Source of the DNA: Acidimicrobiia bacterium
Lineage (GTDB): Bacteria > Actinomycetota > Acidimicrobiia > Spongiisociales > UBA11373
Direction: 5' to 3'
NCBI GenBank assembly: GCA_016932695.1
Contig: JAFGCH010000045.1
Location: 1 to 58,157 of the forward strand
DNA: 58,157 bases
Part shown: one piece after another, positions 1 to 9,445 of the stretch
Position numbering within the stretch: the first letter of the stretch is position 1
How the letters are laid out: every line of letters begins with the position of its first letter
Program-made: the position numbers and the translations under genes
Notes under the pieces: model-generated
The model's database searches: none
Seen by the model: the letters and a program-made list of their open reading frames with translations, nothing else
Told to the model about the DNA's origin: nothing

Positions 1-4
1 GAAG

Positions 5-76
5 TGCCCTCGGCGGGATTCGAACCCACGCACCCGGCTCCGGAGGCCGGTGCTCTATCCCCTGAGCTACGAGGGC
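5..76 (-). tRNA. tRNA-Arg (anticodon CCG)
   Basis: Read on the minus strand, this 72-nt stretch folds as a full cloverleaf. The 7-bp acceptor stem is GCCCTCG/CGAGGGC. The anticodon stem CCGGC/GCCGG closes the loop CTCCGGA with anticodon CCG, which reads the Arg codon CGG. The T arm carries GGTTCGAATCC. The discriminator base is A and no CCA follows, so CCA must be added after transcription. It is divergent from argS, which charges this tRNA. Confidence 0.95.
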
Positions 77-118
77 AGCGGGGCGATTGTATCAAGGTGG
101 GGGAGTCGCTCCCGGGGC

Positions 119-124
119 TACGAT
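119..124 (+). promoter_or_regulatory. Putative -10 box for argS
   Basis: TACGAT ends 11 bases before the chosen GTG start. The same GGNTACGAT string precedes the genes at 1841 and 23265, so it looks like the housekeeping -10 element of this genome. The implied leader is only a few bases. No clear -35 box was found. Confidence 0.4.
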
Positions 125-135
125 GCCGGACCATC

Positions 136-1800
136 GTGTTCCCCGAAGCGATTCGCCGGGCTGTGGCCGATGCTCTGCGTTCGGTCGCCGCCGCCGCCGG
201 CCTCCCCGGGCTGGACGGCCTGGAGTTCGTCGTGGAGCGCCCCCGTGATCGCCGCCACGGAGATTGGGCGACCAACGCGGCCTTGGTGGCGTCCCGGCCG
301 GCGGGCCGGCCACCGCGGGAGGTCGCCGCACTGATCCTGGAGCACCTGCCTTCGATTCCCCACCTGGAGCGGGTCGAACCGGCGGGGCCCGGCTTCCTGA
401 ACTTCACCCTGGGCCCTTCCTGGTATGCCGCCGTCCTGGCCCGGGCCGCCCGGGGGGGAGCGGGGCACGCCCGCTCCGAAGCGGGTGCGGGGGAGCGGGT
501 GCAGGTGGAGTTCGTGTCCTCGAACCCCAACGGTCCGCTGCACATCGGCCACGGCAGGGGCGGAGTGGTGGGCGACGTCCTCTGCCGGGTGCTGGAGTAC
601 GCCGGCCATCCGGTGGAGCGGGAGTACTACTACAACGACGCCGGGGCGCAGATGGGGCGCTTCGCCGCGAGCCTCGAAGCCCGCTGCCGCCAGGCTCTCG
701 GCGAGGAGGCCTCGGTACCGGAGGACGGCTACCACGGGGCCTACCTGGAGGCCTGGGGACGGGAACTCGCCGCCGCGCAGGGTGAAGCGCTCCGGGTGCT
801 TCCCGCGGAGGACTGGGGGCCGGAGGTGCTGCGCTGGGGGCTGGCACGCGCCATGCGGGACATCGAGGAGACGCTGGAACTGGCCCGCATCCCCTTCGAT
901 TCGTGGTTCAGCGAGGCGGAACTGCACCGCCGCGGCGAGGTGGAGGAGGCCATCCGGCGCCTCGAAGAGCGGGGCTTCCTGTACCGGGCCGAGGGGGCCC
1001 TGTGGTTCCGCTCCACCGACTTCGGGGATGAGAAGGACCGGGTCCTGATCACCAGGGACGGGCGCTACACCTACCTGGCGCCCGACATCGCCTACCACCT
1101 GGACAAGTTCGGTCGAGGGTTCGATCGGCTGATCAACATCTGGGGGGCCGACCATCACGGCTACGTGCCGCGCATGAAGGCGGCGGTGGCCGCTCTGGGG
1201 TTCGACCCGGGATGTCTGGAACTGATCATCACCCAGATGGTGAACCTGTTTCGCGGGGGCGAGCCGGTGCGCATGTCCACCCGGGCGGGGGAGTTCGTCA
1301 CCTTCCGCAAGGTCATCGAGGAAGTAGGGGCCGACGCTGCTCGCTACTACCTGGTGGCGGTGAGCCCGGACACCACCCTCAACTTCGACCTCGAAGAGGC
1401 GAAGCGACAGAGCATGGAGAACCCCGTCTACTACCTCCAGTACGCCTATGCCCGGGTGCGCAGCCTGGAGGAGTTCGCCGCTCGGGAGGGGGTGGAGAGG
1501 CGCCCCCTGGAGGAAGCCGACCTCACCCGGCTCGGCCATCCCGCCGAGATCGAGCTCCTCAAACAGGCCGATCGCCTGGGGGAAGAGGTGGCGGAGGCGG
1601 CGGCCCGGCGGGCCCCCCACCGGATCGCCGCCTACGCCCAGGACTTCGCCACCGCCTTTCACAAGTTCTACACCGACTGCCGGGTAGTCACCGACGACGC
1701 GGCTCTCACCCAGGCCCGCCTGTGGTTGGTCGAAGCCGCCAAGAGCGTGCTGGCCGCGGTGCTGGGTTTGCTGGGCCTCTCCGCCCCCGACCACATGTGA
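136..1800 (+). CDS. argS: Arginyl-tRNA synthetase
   Basis: This class I aminoacyl-tRNA synthetase ligates arginine to tRNA-Arg in the cytoplasm; the length of 554 aa is normal for ArgRS. The N-terminal Arg_S-type domain comes first. The HIGH signature HIGHGRG is at about residues 136-142 after NPNGPL, and the KMSK-equivalent MSTRAG is at about 378, as is usual in ArgRS. The C-terminal DALR-type anticodon-binding domain contains the YAYARVRS motif. The open frame extends back into the tRNA, so the GTG at 136 was chosen: it gives family length and sits just after a TACGAT box. GTG at 97 is a less likely alternative. Confidence 0.93.
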   Translation: MFPEAIRRAVADALRSVAAAAGLPGLDGLEFVVERPRDRRHGDWATNAALVASRPAGRPPREVAALILEHLPSIPHLERVEPAGPGFLNFTLGPSWYAAVLARAARGGAGHARSEAGAGERVQVEFVSSNPNGPLHIGHGRGGVVGDVLCRVLEYAGHPVEREYYYNDAGAQMGRFAASLEARCRQALGEEASVPEDGYHGAYLEAWGRELAAAQGEALRVLPAEDWGPEVLRWGLARAMRDIEETLELARIPFDSWFSEAELHRRGEVEEAIRRLEERGFLYRAEGALWFRSTDFGDEKDRVLITRDGRYTYLAPDIAYHLDKFGRGFDRLINIWGADHHGYVPRMKAAVAALGFDPGCLELIITQMVNLFRGGEPVRMSTRAGEFVTFRKVIEEVGADAARYYLVAVSPDTTLNFDLEEAKRQSMENPVYYLQYAYARVRSLEEFAAREGVERRPLEEADLTRLGHPAEIELLKQADRLGEEVAEAAARRAPHRIAAYAQDFATAFHKFYTDCRVVTDDAALTQARLWLVEAAKSVLAAVLGLLGLSAPDHM

Positions 1801-1825
1801 GCGGACGCGCCGGGCCCCCCGGGGT

Positions 1826-1831
1826 TACGAT
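1826..1831 (+). promoter_or_regulatory. Putative -10 box for the 1841 gene
   Basis: TACGAT lies nine bases before the ATG at 1841 in the context GGGGTTACGATC, nearly identical to the sequence before the gene at 23265. It suggests a leaderless or near-leaderless transcript. Confidence 0.4.
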
Positions 1832-1840
1832 CGAGGCCCG

Positions 1841-3322
1841 ATGAGTGTGCCCGACCCCAACCCGGCCTCCTCGGCAGCGACGCCATCCCGCCGCCGCTTC
1901 TCGGTCGGGGGCCCTTTCACCCGCGGGGAGTGGCTGGCTCTGGGAGGGATCGTCCTGGGCTACTTGGTGATCGCCCTGCTGGCGGTGCGCCGCGGGCCGC
2001 CGCTGGGCTGGGACGAGGCGGTCTACAGCCTGCGGGCCCGGGACTTCGCCGCCGGCGATCCCTGGGGCCGCTACTGGGATTCCTTCCGCGCCCCCGGCCT
2101 CCCGTGGGTGCTCTCCCTGTTCTGGGGGCTGGGCGGCCACCCGACGGTGTTCCGCGCCGTGGTGGCCGGGTTCGGCCTGCTGCTCGTGCTCGTGGCCTGG
2201 CTGCTCGCCCGCCATCTCTTCGGCCCCAGGTCGGGCCTCGTCGCCGCCGCCGGGGTGGCCCTCAGCCCTCCGCTCCTGCTTTCCGCCACCCAGGTCTGGC
2301 CCGACGTCCCGGGCGCCGCTCTGGGTCTCGCCGCCGTTGCTGTGTTCGTGTTGGCCAGCGGCGGGGAGCGTTCCTCGTGGTGGATGCTCGCCGTCGTGCC
2401 GGCCGTGGCCGCCGCCACTCTCCTGCGTTTTGGGGCGCCGCTGCCCATTGCGGTCGGCCTCCTGGTGGTGGCCGGCTGGCGCCGCCGGATGCTGCTGCGC
2501 TACCCGGGCCCGGCGATCGTCACCGCCCTGGCCGCCACAGCGGCGGTGGTGGTGATCCTCACTCTGCCCGGTGTCACCGGAGGGGAGGCCTCTCCGCTGG
2601 CGGCGATCGCCGGCTTCGAGGGTTCCTCGTCCAGCGGATTCGCCGACTACGCCGACCTGGCCCACCAGGTGGTTGGCCCGGCGGCCGTGGTGTTGGCCCT
2701 GGTGGGGGTGATGGCGGGCTTCGGCTGGGCAAGCCGCGGGGATATCGACCGCGGCGCGTTGTGGGCCGCAGTGATCGGCGGCCTGGCCACTGCCGTCGCC
2801 CTGGCCCTGGTCCTGCACGGCGAGGTGCGCTACCTGGCGCCGGCCTACCCGTGGCTGTGGGCCGCCGGGGCGCCGGGCTTGTGGCGACTCATCGCTCTCA
2901 TCCCCGGCCGGGCTCGCTCCGTCACCGTCGGCGCGATCGTGGTGGCCCTGGCCGCGACCGTGGTCGGCCTAGCCCGGGAGCGCAACAGAGATGCGGGTCG
3001 CGAGTACGGCTCGACGCGAGCTGCGGCCTTGGAGATCGCCGCCGAGGCAGCGGGCGAGCCGTGCCTGGTGGTGACGGCGCGCCTGCCTCAGGTCATGTGG
3101 TATTCGGGTTGCGAGGCCGCCGTCTTCAACCTGGGCGAGGTGCGCTGGCCCGAGCTCTCCGGGCGGGCGGGCTTCATGCTGCTGGTGGGTGGCTTCCCTC
3201 GCCAACCCGAAGGGGAGTTGCTCGCCGCCTACCGGGCGGCCGCCGGGGAGAGGGTCCTGTTCCTCGAGGGGCGCCGGCCCGCCGAGGTATACCTGCTGGA
3301 GGGGGATCCGGCGGGCGGTTGA
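1841..3322 (+). CDS. GT-C family membrane glycosyltransferase
   Basis: This 493-aa polytopic membrane protein has about ten hydrophobic segments. The first TM helix is followed by an outward loop with WDEAVYSLRARDFAAGD. This acidic D-E pair is the catalytic/metal site typical of GT-C enzymes of the PMT/ArnT type, which move a sugar from a polyprenyl-phosphate donor to an acceptor outside the membrane. A soluble domain follows the last TM helices (about residue 385 onward). The acceptor and sugar cannot be told from the sequence. The gene stands alone between argS and tal, with its own TACGAT box. Confidence 0.7.
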   Translation: MSVPDPNPASSAATPSRRRFSVGGPFTRGEWLALGGIVLGYLVIALLAVRRGPPLGWDEAVYSLRARDFAAGDPWGRYWDSFRAPGLPWVLSLFWGLGGHPTVFRAVVAGFGLLLVLVAWLLARHLFGPRSGLVAAAGVALSPPLLLSATQVWPDVPGAALGLAAVAVFVLASGGERSSWWMLAVVPAVAAATLLRFGAPLPIAVGLLVVAGWRRRMLLRYPGPAIVTALAATAAVVVILTLPGVTGGEASPLAAIAGFEGSSSSGFADYADLAHQVVGPAAVVLALVGVMAGFGWASRGDIDRGALWAAVIGGLATAVALALVLHGEVRYLAPAYPWLWAAGAPGLWRLIALIPGRARSVTVGAIVVALAATVVGLARERNRDAGREYGSTRAAALEIAAEAAGEPCLVVTARLPQVMWYSGCEAAVFNLGEVRWPELSGRAGFMLLVGGFPRQPEGELLAAYRAAAGERVLFLEGRRPAEVYLLEGDPAGG

Positions 3323-3332
3323 GGCGATGGCC

Positions 3333-3360
3333 TTGCTCCCGTGCGCAGAGGGTCTACAAT
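3333..3360 (+). promoter_or_regulatory. Promoter for tal (-35/-10)
   Basis: TTGCTC (3333-3338), a 16-bp spacer and TACAAT (3355-3360) form a good sigma70-type promoter. It lies in the gap after the glycosyltransferase and gives a leader of about 90 nt to the GTG at 3457. Unlike many genes here, tal therefore has a real 5' UTR and a GGAGGT ribosome site (3448-3453). Confidence 0.5.
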
Positions 3361-3456
3361 CCGCCCCCGGGTTTCCGACCCGAAGTTCCCAGTCACCGGC
3401 GCCGACCTCTCTGTGTGTCTGACGCGCGAGAGGTGCCCGGGCCCTCTGGAGGTGCC

Positions 3457-4125
3457 GTGAAGCTGTTCCTCGATACAGCGCACTTGTCCGACATCCGCAC
3501 AGCCCACGAGTGGGGCATCCTCGACGGTGTCACCACCAACCCGAGCCTGGCCGCCAAGGAAGGCCTCGAGTTCCCCGAGTTGATCTCGCGCATCTGTGCC
3601 ATCACCCCCGGCCCGGTCTCCGCCGAGGTTGTGGCCCCCAATGTGGAGGAGATGCTGGCCCAGGCGCGGGACCTGGTGGCCATCGCCGACAACGTGGTGG
3701 TCAAGGTGCCGATGAGCAAGGCGGGCGTCACCGCCGGGGCCCGGATGGTGGAAGAGGGCATCGGCATCAACGTGACGCTGGTGTTCTCGGCGGCACAGGC
3801 CATCCTGGCCGCTCGCATCGGGGCCACCTTCGTGTCGCCGTTCCTGGGCCGGGTGGACGACGCCGGCAACGACGGGCTGGGCATGTTGCGCGAGATCGTG
3901 GAGGTCTACGCCATGCAGGGCTATGACACCGAGGTGCTCGCCGCCAGCCTGCGGCACCCGGTGCACGTGGTCGAGGCCGCCCGCCTGGGCGCCGACTGCG
4001 CCACCATGCCCTTCGCCGTCATGGAACGGCTGTTCCACCATCCCCTGACCGACATCGGTATGGCGCGTTTCGACGCCGACTGGGAGGCCTACCAGCAGGC
4101 CCTGGCCGCCAAGCGGGGCGCGTGA
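3457..4125 (+). CDS. Transaldolase, short FSA/TalC type
   Basis: This 222-aa single-domain TIM barrel belongs to the short transaldolase/fructose-6-phosphate aldolase branch. It moves a dihydroxyacetone unit between sugar phosphates in the non-oxidative pentose phosphate pathway. Diagnostic segments are LFLDTA at the N terminus, GVTTNPSL, the Schiff-base lysine in VVVKVPMS (about residue 83), NVTLVFS, and [11 protein letters not shown]. The open frame is much longer upstream, but the GTG at 3457 has a GGAGGT ribosome site three bases away and gives family length. The next gene, rho, starts 19 bases downstream. Confidence 0.92.
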   Translation: MKLFLDTAHLSDIRTAHEWGILDGVTTNPSLAAKEGLEFPELISRICAITPGPVSAEVVAPNVEEMLAQARDLVAIADNVVVKVPMSKAGVTAGARMVEEGIGINVTLVFSAAQAILAARIGATFVSPFLGRVDDAGNDGLGMLREIVEVYAMQGYDTEVLAASLRHPVHVVEAARLGADCATMPFAVMERLFHHPLTDIGMARFDADWEAYQQALAAKRGA

Positions 4126-4144
4126 GGCCCGCCGAAAGGAAATC

Positions 4145-5662
4145 ATGACCAGCAGAGCCATGCTTCAGGAGAAGTCACTCGACGAGTTGCGGGTGATCGC
4201 CGCCTCGCTGGGCGTGCCCGACCACGAGAGCCTCCAGAAGTCCAAGCTCATCACCGCCATCGTCGGCTCCGACGGGTTCGATGCCAGCGCCGAGCCGGTA
4301 CAGATCGAGCTGCCGGCCATCGAGGAGGTCCGTCCCACCGACGGCGAGGCGCGGCCCGCCGGCGAGGAGGGGCGCCCGCGTCCCGAGGGGGAAGAGGAAG
4401 GCGAGGAGGCCGAGGCTGCCGAGGGCGAGGAACCGGCCGAGGATCGCTGGGAGGGAAGCTCCCGCAGCAAGCGCCGCCGCCGCCGCGGCGGCAGCGGGGG
4501 CGAGCGCCGGGAGCCCTACTACGACGAGGCCGATCTCGAGGTGCGCGAGGGCATCCTCGACATCCTGCCCGAGTCCTACGGTTTCCTGCGGGTGACCGGC
4601 TACCTTCCGGGGGAGCGCGACGTCTACGTGGCGGCAAACCAGATCCGCAAGTACGGACTGCGCAAGGGGGACGTGGTGGCCGGCCCGGTGCGGCCGCCCC
4701 GCACTCAGGAGAAGTTCCCCGCGCTGGTGCGCATCGACCACATCAGCGGGATGACCATCGACGAGGCACGAGAGCGGCCCAAGTTCGGCGATCTGACGCC
4801 GCTCTTCCCCGACCAGCGCCTGCGCCTCGAGGTGGAGGGGCAGCCCAACCACGTTCTGGCCCGCATCGTCGACTTGATTGCCCCCATCGGCAAGGGCCAG
4901 CGCGGCCTTATCGTCTCCCCGCCCAAGGCGGGCAAGACCACCGTGCTCAAGGAGATCGCCAACTCCATCACCCACAACAACCCGGAGTGCAATCTCATCG
5001 TGGTGCTGGTGGACGAGCGGCCCGAGGAAGTCACCGACATGCAGCGCTCGGTCAAAGGTGAGGTGGTGTTCTCCACCTTCGACCGGCCGGCGGAGGAGCA
5101 CACCCAGGTGGCCGAGCTGGCCATTGAGCGGGCCAAGCGGCTCGTGGAGATGCAGCATGATGTGGTGATCCTGCTCGACTCGATCACCCGCCTTGCCCGG
5201 GCCTACAACCTGGCCACTCCCGCCAGCGGGCGCATCCTGTCGGGCGGCGTCGACTCCACCGCCCTGTACCCTCCGAAGCGGTTCTTCGGGGCTGCCCGGA
5301 ACATCGAAGAGGGGGGCAGCCTCACCATCCTGGGCACCGCTCTGGTGGAGACCGGGTCCCGCATGGACGAGGTCATCTTCGAGGAGTTCAAGGGCACGGG
5401 GAACATGGAACTGCGGCTCGACCGCAAGCTGGCCGACAAGCGGGTCTACCCGGCCATCGATATCGAAGCCTCGGGCACCCGTAAGGAGGAGCTCCTGTTC
5501 GACGACGCCGAACGGGTCCAGGTGTGGAAGCTGCGCCGGGTGCTGCTGGCTCTCCCCGAGCCGGCCGCCGGCCTGGAGCTGCTCATCGACCGGCTCCGCC
5601 AGACCAAGTCGAATCGGGAGTTCCTGGCCGATGTGGCCAAGTCGGGTTCCGGGGCGGCATAA
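4145..5662 (+). CDS. rho: Transcription termination factor Rho
   Basis: This hexameric RNA helicase ends transcription of untranslated RNA. At 505 aa it is longer than the E. coli protein because of an insertion. Order: Rho N-terminal SAP-like domain (about 1-45); a low-complexity acidic stretch and then an Arg/Ser basic run (about 60-125); cold-shock-like primary RNA-binding domain (about 130-200); RecA-like ATPase with Walker A PPKAGKTT (about 259-266) and Walker B VVILLDS (about 338); then the Q/R-loop region GFx-type ILSGGVDS and FEEFKGTGN. Such charged insertions between the N-terminal domain and the RNA-binding domain are typical of actinobacterial Rho. The ATG at 4145 follows GAAAGGA. 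Confidence 0.96.
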   Translation: MTSRAMLQEKSLDELRVIAASLGVPDHESLQKSKLITAIVGSDGFDASAEPVQIELPAIEEVRPTDGEARPAGEEGRPRPEGEEEGEEAEAAEGEEPAEDRWEGSSRSKRRRRRGGSGGERREPYYDEADLEVREGILDILPESYGFLRVTGYLPGERDVYVAANQIRKYGLRKGDVVAGPVRPPRTQEKFPALVRIDHISGMTIDEARERPKFGDLTPLFPDQRLRLEVEGQPNHVLARIVDLIAPIGKGQRGLIVSPPKAGKTTVLKEIANSITHNNPECNLIVVLVDERPEEVTDMQRSVKGEVVFSTFDRPAEEHTQVAELAIERAKRLVEMQHDVVILLDSITRLARAYNLATPASGRILSGGVDSTALYPPKRFFGAARNIEEGGSLTILGTALVETGSRMDEVIFEEFKGTGNMELRLDRKLADKRVYPAIDIEASGTRKEELLFDDAERVQVWKLRRVLLALPEPAAGLELLIDRLRQTKSNREFLADVAKSGSGAA

Positions 5663-5689
5663 CATGCGGCGCCGCAGAGGAGCAGTGAA

Positions 5690-6001
5690 GTGAAAGCAGG
5701 CATCCATCCCAACTACCGCCCGGTGGTGTTTCTCGACACCTCTTCGGGTTTCTCGTTCCTGACGCGCTCCACCATCAAGACCGACGAGACGGTGGAGTGG
5801 CAGGACGGCAACACCTACCCGCTGGCCCGGGTCGAGATCTCCAGCGCCAGCCACCCGTTCTACACCGGGAAACAGATCCTGGTGGACTCTGGGGGCCGGG
5901 TGGAGCGGTTCCGCCGCCGCTACGGCGACAAGCCGGTCGCCAGCCGGCCGGCCAAGAAAGCAGCCAAGGGCGGCGAAGCCGCCGGGCCTGCGGAGGGCTA
6001 G
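5690..6001 (+). CDS. rpmE2: Ribosomal protein bL31, type B (zinc-free)
   Basis: This 103-aa 50S ribosomal protein carries [30 protein letters not shown] and SHPFYTGKQ, the pattern of the YkgM-like C-minus L31. It has no cysteines where zinc-binding L31 has its CxxC pairs. A basic Ala/Lys tail (about 80-103) extends beyond the core. The GTG start follows a GAGGAG site. The stop TAG shares its last base with the GTG of the DUF1385 gene, so the two are translationally coupled. In many genomes this paralog is expressed under zinc shortage; here it sits in the standard rho-prfA string. Confidence 0.9.
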   Translation: MKAGIHPNYRPVVFLDTSSGFSFLTRSTIKTDETVEWQDGNTYPLARVEISSASHPFYTGKQILVDSGGRVERFRRRYGDKPVASRPAKKAAKGGEAAGPAEG

Positions 6002-6930
6002 TGAGCCGAGCCCCGGGCGCCTCCGTCGGCGGGCAGGCGGTCATCGAGGGGGTCATGATGCGGGCCCCCAACAAGTGGGCCGTGGCGGTGCGCCGTCCCG
6101 ACGGGGTCATCGAGGCGATCTCCCACGACCTGCCCCGCCTCTCTTCGCGCTCCCGCTGGGCCCGGGTGCCCTTCGTGCGCGGGGTGCTGGTGCTCGGCGA
6201 GTCGTTGAGCTTGGGGTTCCGGGCCCTCACCTGGTCGGCCGCCAAGGCCGGCACCGAGGAGGAGGGCGAGGTCAAGCGCTACCAGGTAGTGCTCTCCATG
6301 GTTTTCGCCCTGGCTTTCTTCATCGCCGTGTTCATGCTGGTCCCGCTGGCGGCGGCCCGGGGCATGGAGCACGTCTGGGGGGAATCGGCGATCCTGTTCA
6401 ACGTGGTGGACGGGGTCATTCGGGTGGCCTTGTTCGTGGGCTACATCTGGCTGATCGGGCTGTCCAAGGAGATCCGCCGGGTCTTCGCCTTCCACGGCGC
6501 CGAGCACAAGACCATCTGGGCCTACGAGTCCGGCGACCCCCTCACGCTGGAGGCCATCCAGCGCTACAGCCCGCGGCATCCCCGCTGCGGCACCAACTTC
6601 TTGATGATCGTGGTCCTGATCGCTCTCATCGCCTTCACCATGCTGGGCCGTCCCGCCTGGCCCTGGCTGATCACCAGCCGGGTGCTGGGCATCCCGGTCA
6701 TAGCCGGGCTGTCCTATGAGGTGTTGAAGCTCGGGGCCGACCGGCGCTGGCTGCACTTCCTGGCCGTCCCCGGCATGTGGCTGCAGGCCCTCACCACCCG
6801 CCAGCCGGAAGGGGACCAGGTCGAGGTGGCCGTCGCCAGCCTGCTGGCGGCGCTCGACCCGGTGGAGCGGGAGAACTTGGAGGCTCGCGGCCCGATCGTG
6901 GCCGGGGCCCTCGGCGCTGAGTACACCTGA
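6001..6930 (+). CDS. DUF1385 family membrane protein
   Basis: This 309-aa protein matches the DUF1385/YqhQ-like family, whose members lie between rpmE and prfA in many Gram-positive genomes. The N-terminal signature [14 protein letters not shown], then FVRGV and the central HGAEHKT motif, are family hallmarks. Three to four TM helices lie at about residues 95-120, 130-160 and 195-240. The molecular function is not established. The gene overlaps rpmE by one base at its start and prfA by one base at its end, so the three are one translational unit. A possible metal site (His and Glu of HGAEHK) is inference. Confidence 0.85.
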   Translation: MSRAPGASVGGQAVIEGVMMRAPNKWAVAVRRPDGVIEAISHDLPRLSSRSRWARVPFVRGVLVLGESLSLGFRALTWSAAKAGTEEEGEVKRYQVVLSMVFALAFFIAVFMLVPLAAARGMEHVWGESAILFNVVDGVIRVALFVGYIWLIGLSKEIRRVFAFHGAEHKTIWAYESGDPLTLEAIQRYSPRHPRCGTNFLMIVVLIALIAFTMLGRPAWPWLITSRVLGIPVIAGLSYEVLKLGADRRWLHFLAVPGMWLQALTTRQPEGDQVEVAVASLLAALDPVERENLEARGPIVAGALGAEYT

Positions 6931-8009
6931 TGGACGCCGCGCTCCTGGCTCGCCTGCAGGAGGTGCGCCGGGCGCTGGGGCAGTCGCTCGAAGCCCTCAC
7001 CGACCCCGAGGTGCTGGCCGATCGGGCCCGCTACGCCGCAGCCGGCCGGCGCCATGCCGAACTGAAGCCGGTGGCCGAGGCCTTCGACGCCTTCCTCGCC
7101 GCCGAGCGGGATGCCGCCGAAGCGCGCGAACTGGCGGCGGCGGAAGCCGACCCGGCGATGGCCGGGGAGCTGGAATCCATGGCCCACGACCGCGAGGCGG
7201 AGGCCGCCGCCCTGGAACGCCGCCTGCGACTGATGCTCGCCCCCCGCGATCCCAACGATGAGAAGGACGTGATCATGGAGGTGCGGGCCGCCGCCGGCGG
7301 CGACGAAGCCGGCATCTGGGCGGGGGACCTGTTCCGCATGTACCAGCGCTACGCCGAGCGGCACCGCTGGGCTGTGGAGACCCTGACCTCCTCGGAGGCC
7401 GACTCGGGGGGCTTCAAGGAGATCATCTTCGCAGTCAAGGGGCGCGGCGCCTACTCCCGGCTCAAGTTCGAGGCCGGCCCCCACCGGGTGCAGCGGGTGC
7501 CCCGGACGGAGTCACAGGGCCGCATCCACACCTCCATCGCCACCGTGGCGGTGCTGCCCGAGGTGGAGGAGGTCGAGGTGCAGATCGCCGAGGGGGACCT
7601 GGAGATCGACGTGTTTCGCTCCACCGGGCCGGGCGGCCAGTCGGTGAACACCACCGACTCGGCGGTGCGCATCACTCACAAGCCCACCGGCCTGGTGGTC
7701 ACCTGCCAGGATGAGAAGAGCCAACTGCAGAACAAGGCCAAGGCTTTGCGGGTGCTGCGAGCTCGGCTGTACCAGATCGAGGCCGACCGCCGCCACGCCG
7801 AGCAGGCCGCCGACCGCCGCTCCCAGGTCGGCACGGGCGAGCGCGCCGAGAAGATCCGCACCTACAACTACCGGGAGAACCGGGTCACCGACCACCGCAT
7901 CGGCCTGACCATAAAGCGGCTTCCGGAGATCCTGGAAGGCGACCTGGACGAGTTCGTCGACGCCCTCACTCTCGACGACGAGGCGCGCCGCCTGGCCGAG
8001 TCGGGCTGA
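6930..8009 (+). CDS. prfA: Peptide chain release factor 1
   Basis: This 359-aa class I release factor reads UAA and UAG and hydrolyses peptidyl-tRNA in the ribosome. The catalytic GGQ lies at about residues 235-237 in [15 protein letters not shown], and the factor lacks the SPF tripeptide of RF2. The codon-reading tripeptide, usually PAT or PVT, is P-R-T here (about 191-193, in [11 protein letters not shown]). The glutamine of GGQ is the substrate of PrmC, encoded 5 kb downstream. ATG overlaps the preceding TGA by one base. Confidence 0.96.
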   Translation: MDAALLARLQEVRRALGQSLEALTDPEVLADRARYAAAGRRHAELKPVAEAFDAFLAAERDAAEARELAAAEADPAMAGELESMAHDREAEAAALERRLRLMLAPRDPNDEKDVIMEVRAAAGGDEAGIWAGDLFRMYQRYAERHRWAVETLTSSEADSGGFKEIIFAVKGRGAYSRLKFEAGPHRVQRVPRTESQGRIHTSIATVAVLPEVEEVEVQIAEGDLEIDVFRSTGPGGQSVNTTDSAVRITHKPTGLVVTCQDEKSQLQNKAKALRVLRARLYQIEADRRHAEQAADRRSQVGTGERAEKIRTYNYRENRVTDHRIGLTIKRLPEILEGDLDEFVDALTLDDEARRLAESG

Positions 8010-8018
8010 GGGCAGGCC

Positions 8019-9320
8019 CTATCCGGCTACTCGCCTCCCGAAGATGTCGGTCCCGCGGGTCGTCTCGGCCCGGTAGTCCTGCCAGACGACGAGGTACTGG
8101 TCGGCAGTGGGGTTGTAGGCGATCGCGGGCCATTCCTCGTCGGCGACGCCGCCGTTGCCGGTGACTCGGAAGTCCCCTGTCACGGGTGCACCGGTGCCGG
8201 ACAGGCGCCGGGCGTAGATGTCGTAGCCCCGCGTCGCGTAGCTGCGCTTGTCGGCCCACGCCACCAGGTATCTGTCGGCGGCGGGGTTGTAAGCCACCGC
8301 CGCCTGAAGATCGTGGGAGACGGCTCCGTTGCTGCTGATGCGGATGTCCGACCCAACAGTGGCCCCGGCGGAAGAGACGCGCCGGCCGTAGATATCCCGG
8401 AGGCGGGTGGCCAGGTTGCGCTCGTCCGACCACACCACCAGGTACTCGTCGGCGGCGGGGTTGTAGGCCACCTGCGGCCTGTACTCGTTTGCCGTGGCAG
8501 CGGGCGCGCAGATCCGAGTGCTGCCAGCCAGCAGCCCGCCGGCGGCCGAGAGGCGCCGCGCGTAGATGTCCCAGGTCCCGTTGCGGGCGTCCATCCAGGC
8601 CACCAGGTATTGATTGGCGGTGGGGTTGTGGGCCACCGCCGGCCAGACCTCATCGCTGGCGCCGGGGGAGTCGCCGATGCGGAAGTTCGTTCCTTTGGCG
8701 CCCCCGGTCGGAGACAGCCGCTGCCCGTAGACGTCGGGCCCCTGAAGGCCTTCGTTCCGCCAATCCTCCCAGACGACCAGGTACTCCTTGCTGTTGGGGT
8801 TATGGGCCACCGCCGGGCTGCAGTCGTCGCCGACGGCACCGGGGTCACTGATGCGGAACTCGCCCCCGATCAGAGTTCCGGTGGCCGAGACCCGCCGGCC
8901 GTAGATGTCGGTGCCGCGAGTGGAGGCGTTGCGTGCGTCCGACCACACCACCAGGTACTGATTAGCGGTGACGTTGTAGGCCACCGCCGGGCCTAGGTCG
9001 TCGGCCTTGCCGGCATTGCTGCTGATGCGGAAGTCGGCTCCTACGGCCGCGCCGGCGGCCGAGAGCCGCCGCCCGTAGACGTCGAAGCCCCGGGTACCCT
9101 CCCGGCGCCCGTCGGACCACACCACCAGATACTCGAAGGCGGCCGGGTTGTAGGCCACGGCCGGGGTCTGGTCGGTGGCCCTCGCGCCCGTCCCACTGAC
9201 CCTGAAGTCTCTGCCCACCGTCTGGGCTCGGGATGCAGTGTCGCTGGCGGCTGCTGCTAGTGGCAACATCAAGACCAGCGCGGCCACTGCCAGCACCAAG
9301 CCTCTCCGGCTTCCCCTCAT
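8019..9320 (-). CDS. Secreted seven-repeat protein, probable beta-propeller
   Basis: The 433-aa protein opens with a signal peptide (basic start, hydrophobic core, cut after about AAAA-S near residue 25). The rest is seven repeats of about 55 residues. Each contains a version of AVAYNPxxxxYLVVWSDxRN, then DIYGRRxSxxG and FRIS. Seven short beta-rich repeats of this size fit one seven-bladed propeller. No catalytic motif is visible, so a binding or surface role is likely but unproven. It is convergent with prfA (nine bases apart). A GGGGAGG ribosome site precedes the ATG, and a 14-bp palindrome lies in its leader. Confidence 0.75.
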   Translation of the reverse strand: MRGSRRGLVLAVAALVLMLPLAAAASDTASRAQTVGRDFRVSGTGARATDQTPAVAYNPAAFEYLVVWSDGRREGTRGFDVYGRRLSAAGAAVGADFRISSNAGKADDLGPAVAYNVTANQYLVVWSDARNASTRGTDIYGRRVSATGTLIGGEFRISDPGAVGDDCSPAVAHNPNSKEYLVVWEDWRNEGLQGPDVYGQRLSPTGGAKGTNFRIGDSPGASDEVWPAVAHNPTANQYLVAWMDARNGTWDIYARRLSAAGGLLAGSTRICAPAATANEYRPQVAYNPAADEYLVVWSDERNLATRLRDIYGRRVSSAGATVGSDIRISSNGAVSHDLQAAVAYNPAADRYLVAWADKRSYATRGYDIYARRLSGTGAPVTGDFRVTGNGGVADEEWPAIAYNPTADQYLVVWQDYRAETTRGTDIFGRRVAG

Positions 9321-9341
9321 GGCGCCCTCCCCTCGGGCCGT

Positions 9342-9355
9342 GGCGGGATCCCGCC
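9342..9355. promoter_or_regulatory. 14-bp perfect palindrome in the propeller gene leader
   Basis: GGCGGGATCCCGCC is a perfect palindrome 22 bases upstream of the ATG at 9320 (minus gene), between a possible TAGTGT -10 box and the ribosome site. It could be an operator or an RNA hairpin in the leader; nothing here decides between them. Confidence 0.3.
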
Positions 9356-9445
9356 GAGGACTTCACACTACCGCTTGGCCGCCGGCCGAGCCGGTAGTGG
9401 CGCTGCCTGCTCCAGGGGGTTGAGGGGGCACCCGGGGCAGACGGG

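Noticed and set aside
5-76. tRNA-Arg as the attachment site of an element
   Set aside because: No integrase or tRNA-end duplication nearby; the element's attB is in the amidase gene.
118-1794. Long minus-strand open frame opposite argS
   Set aside because: A shadow frame: its residues are rich in Gly, Pro, His and Arg with no motif, while the plus strand has every ArgRS signature.
4175-5854. 559-codon minus-strand frame opposite rho
   Set aside because: Caused by the codon bias of rho in GC-rich DNA; no domain pattern.
8073-9230. Regular repeats suggesting a CRISPR array
   Set aside because: The period is about 165 bp, in frame and degenerate at third positions; it is a repeat protein with a signal peptide.
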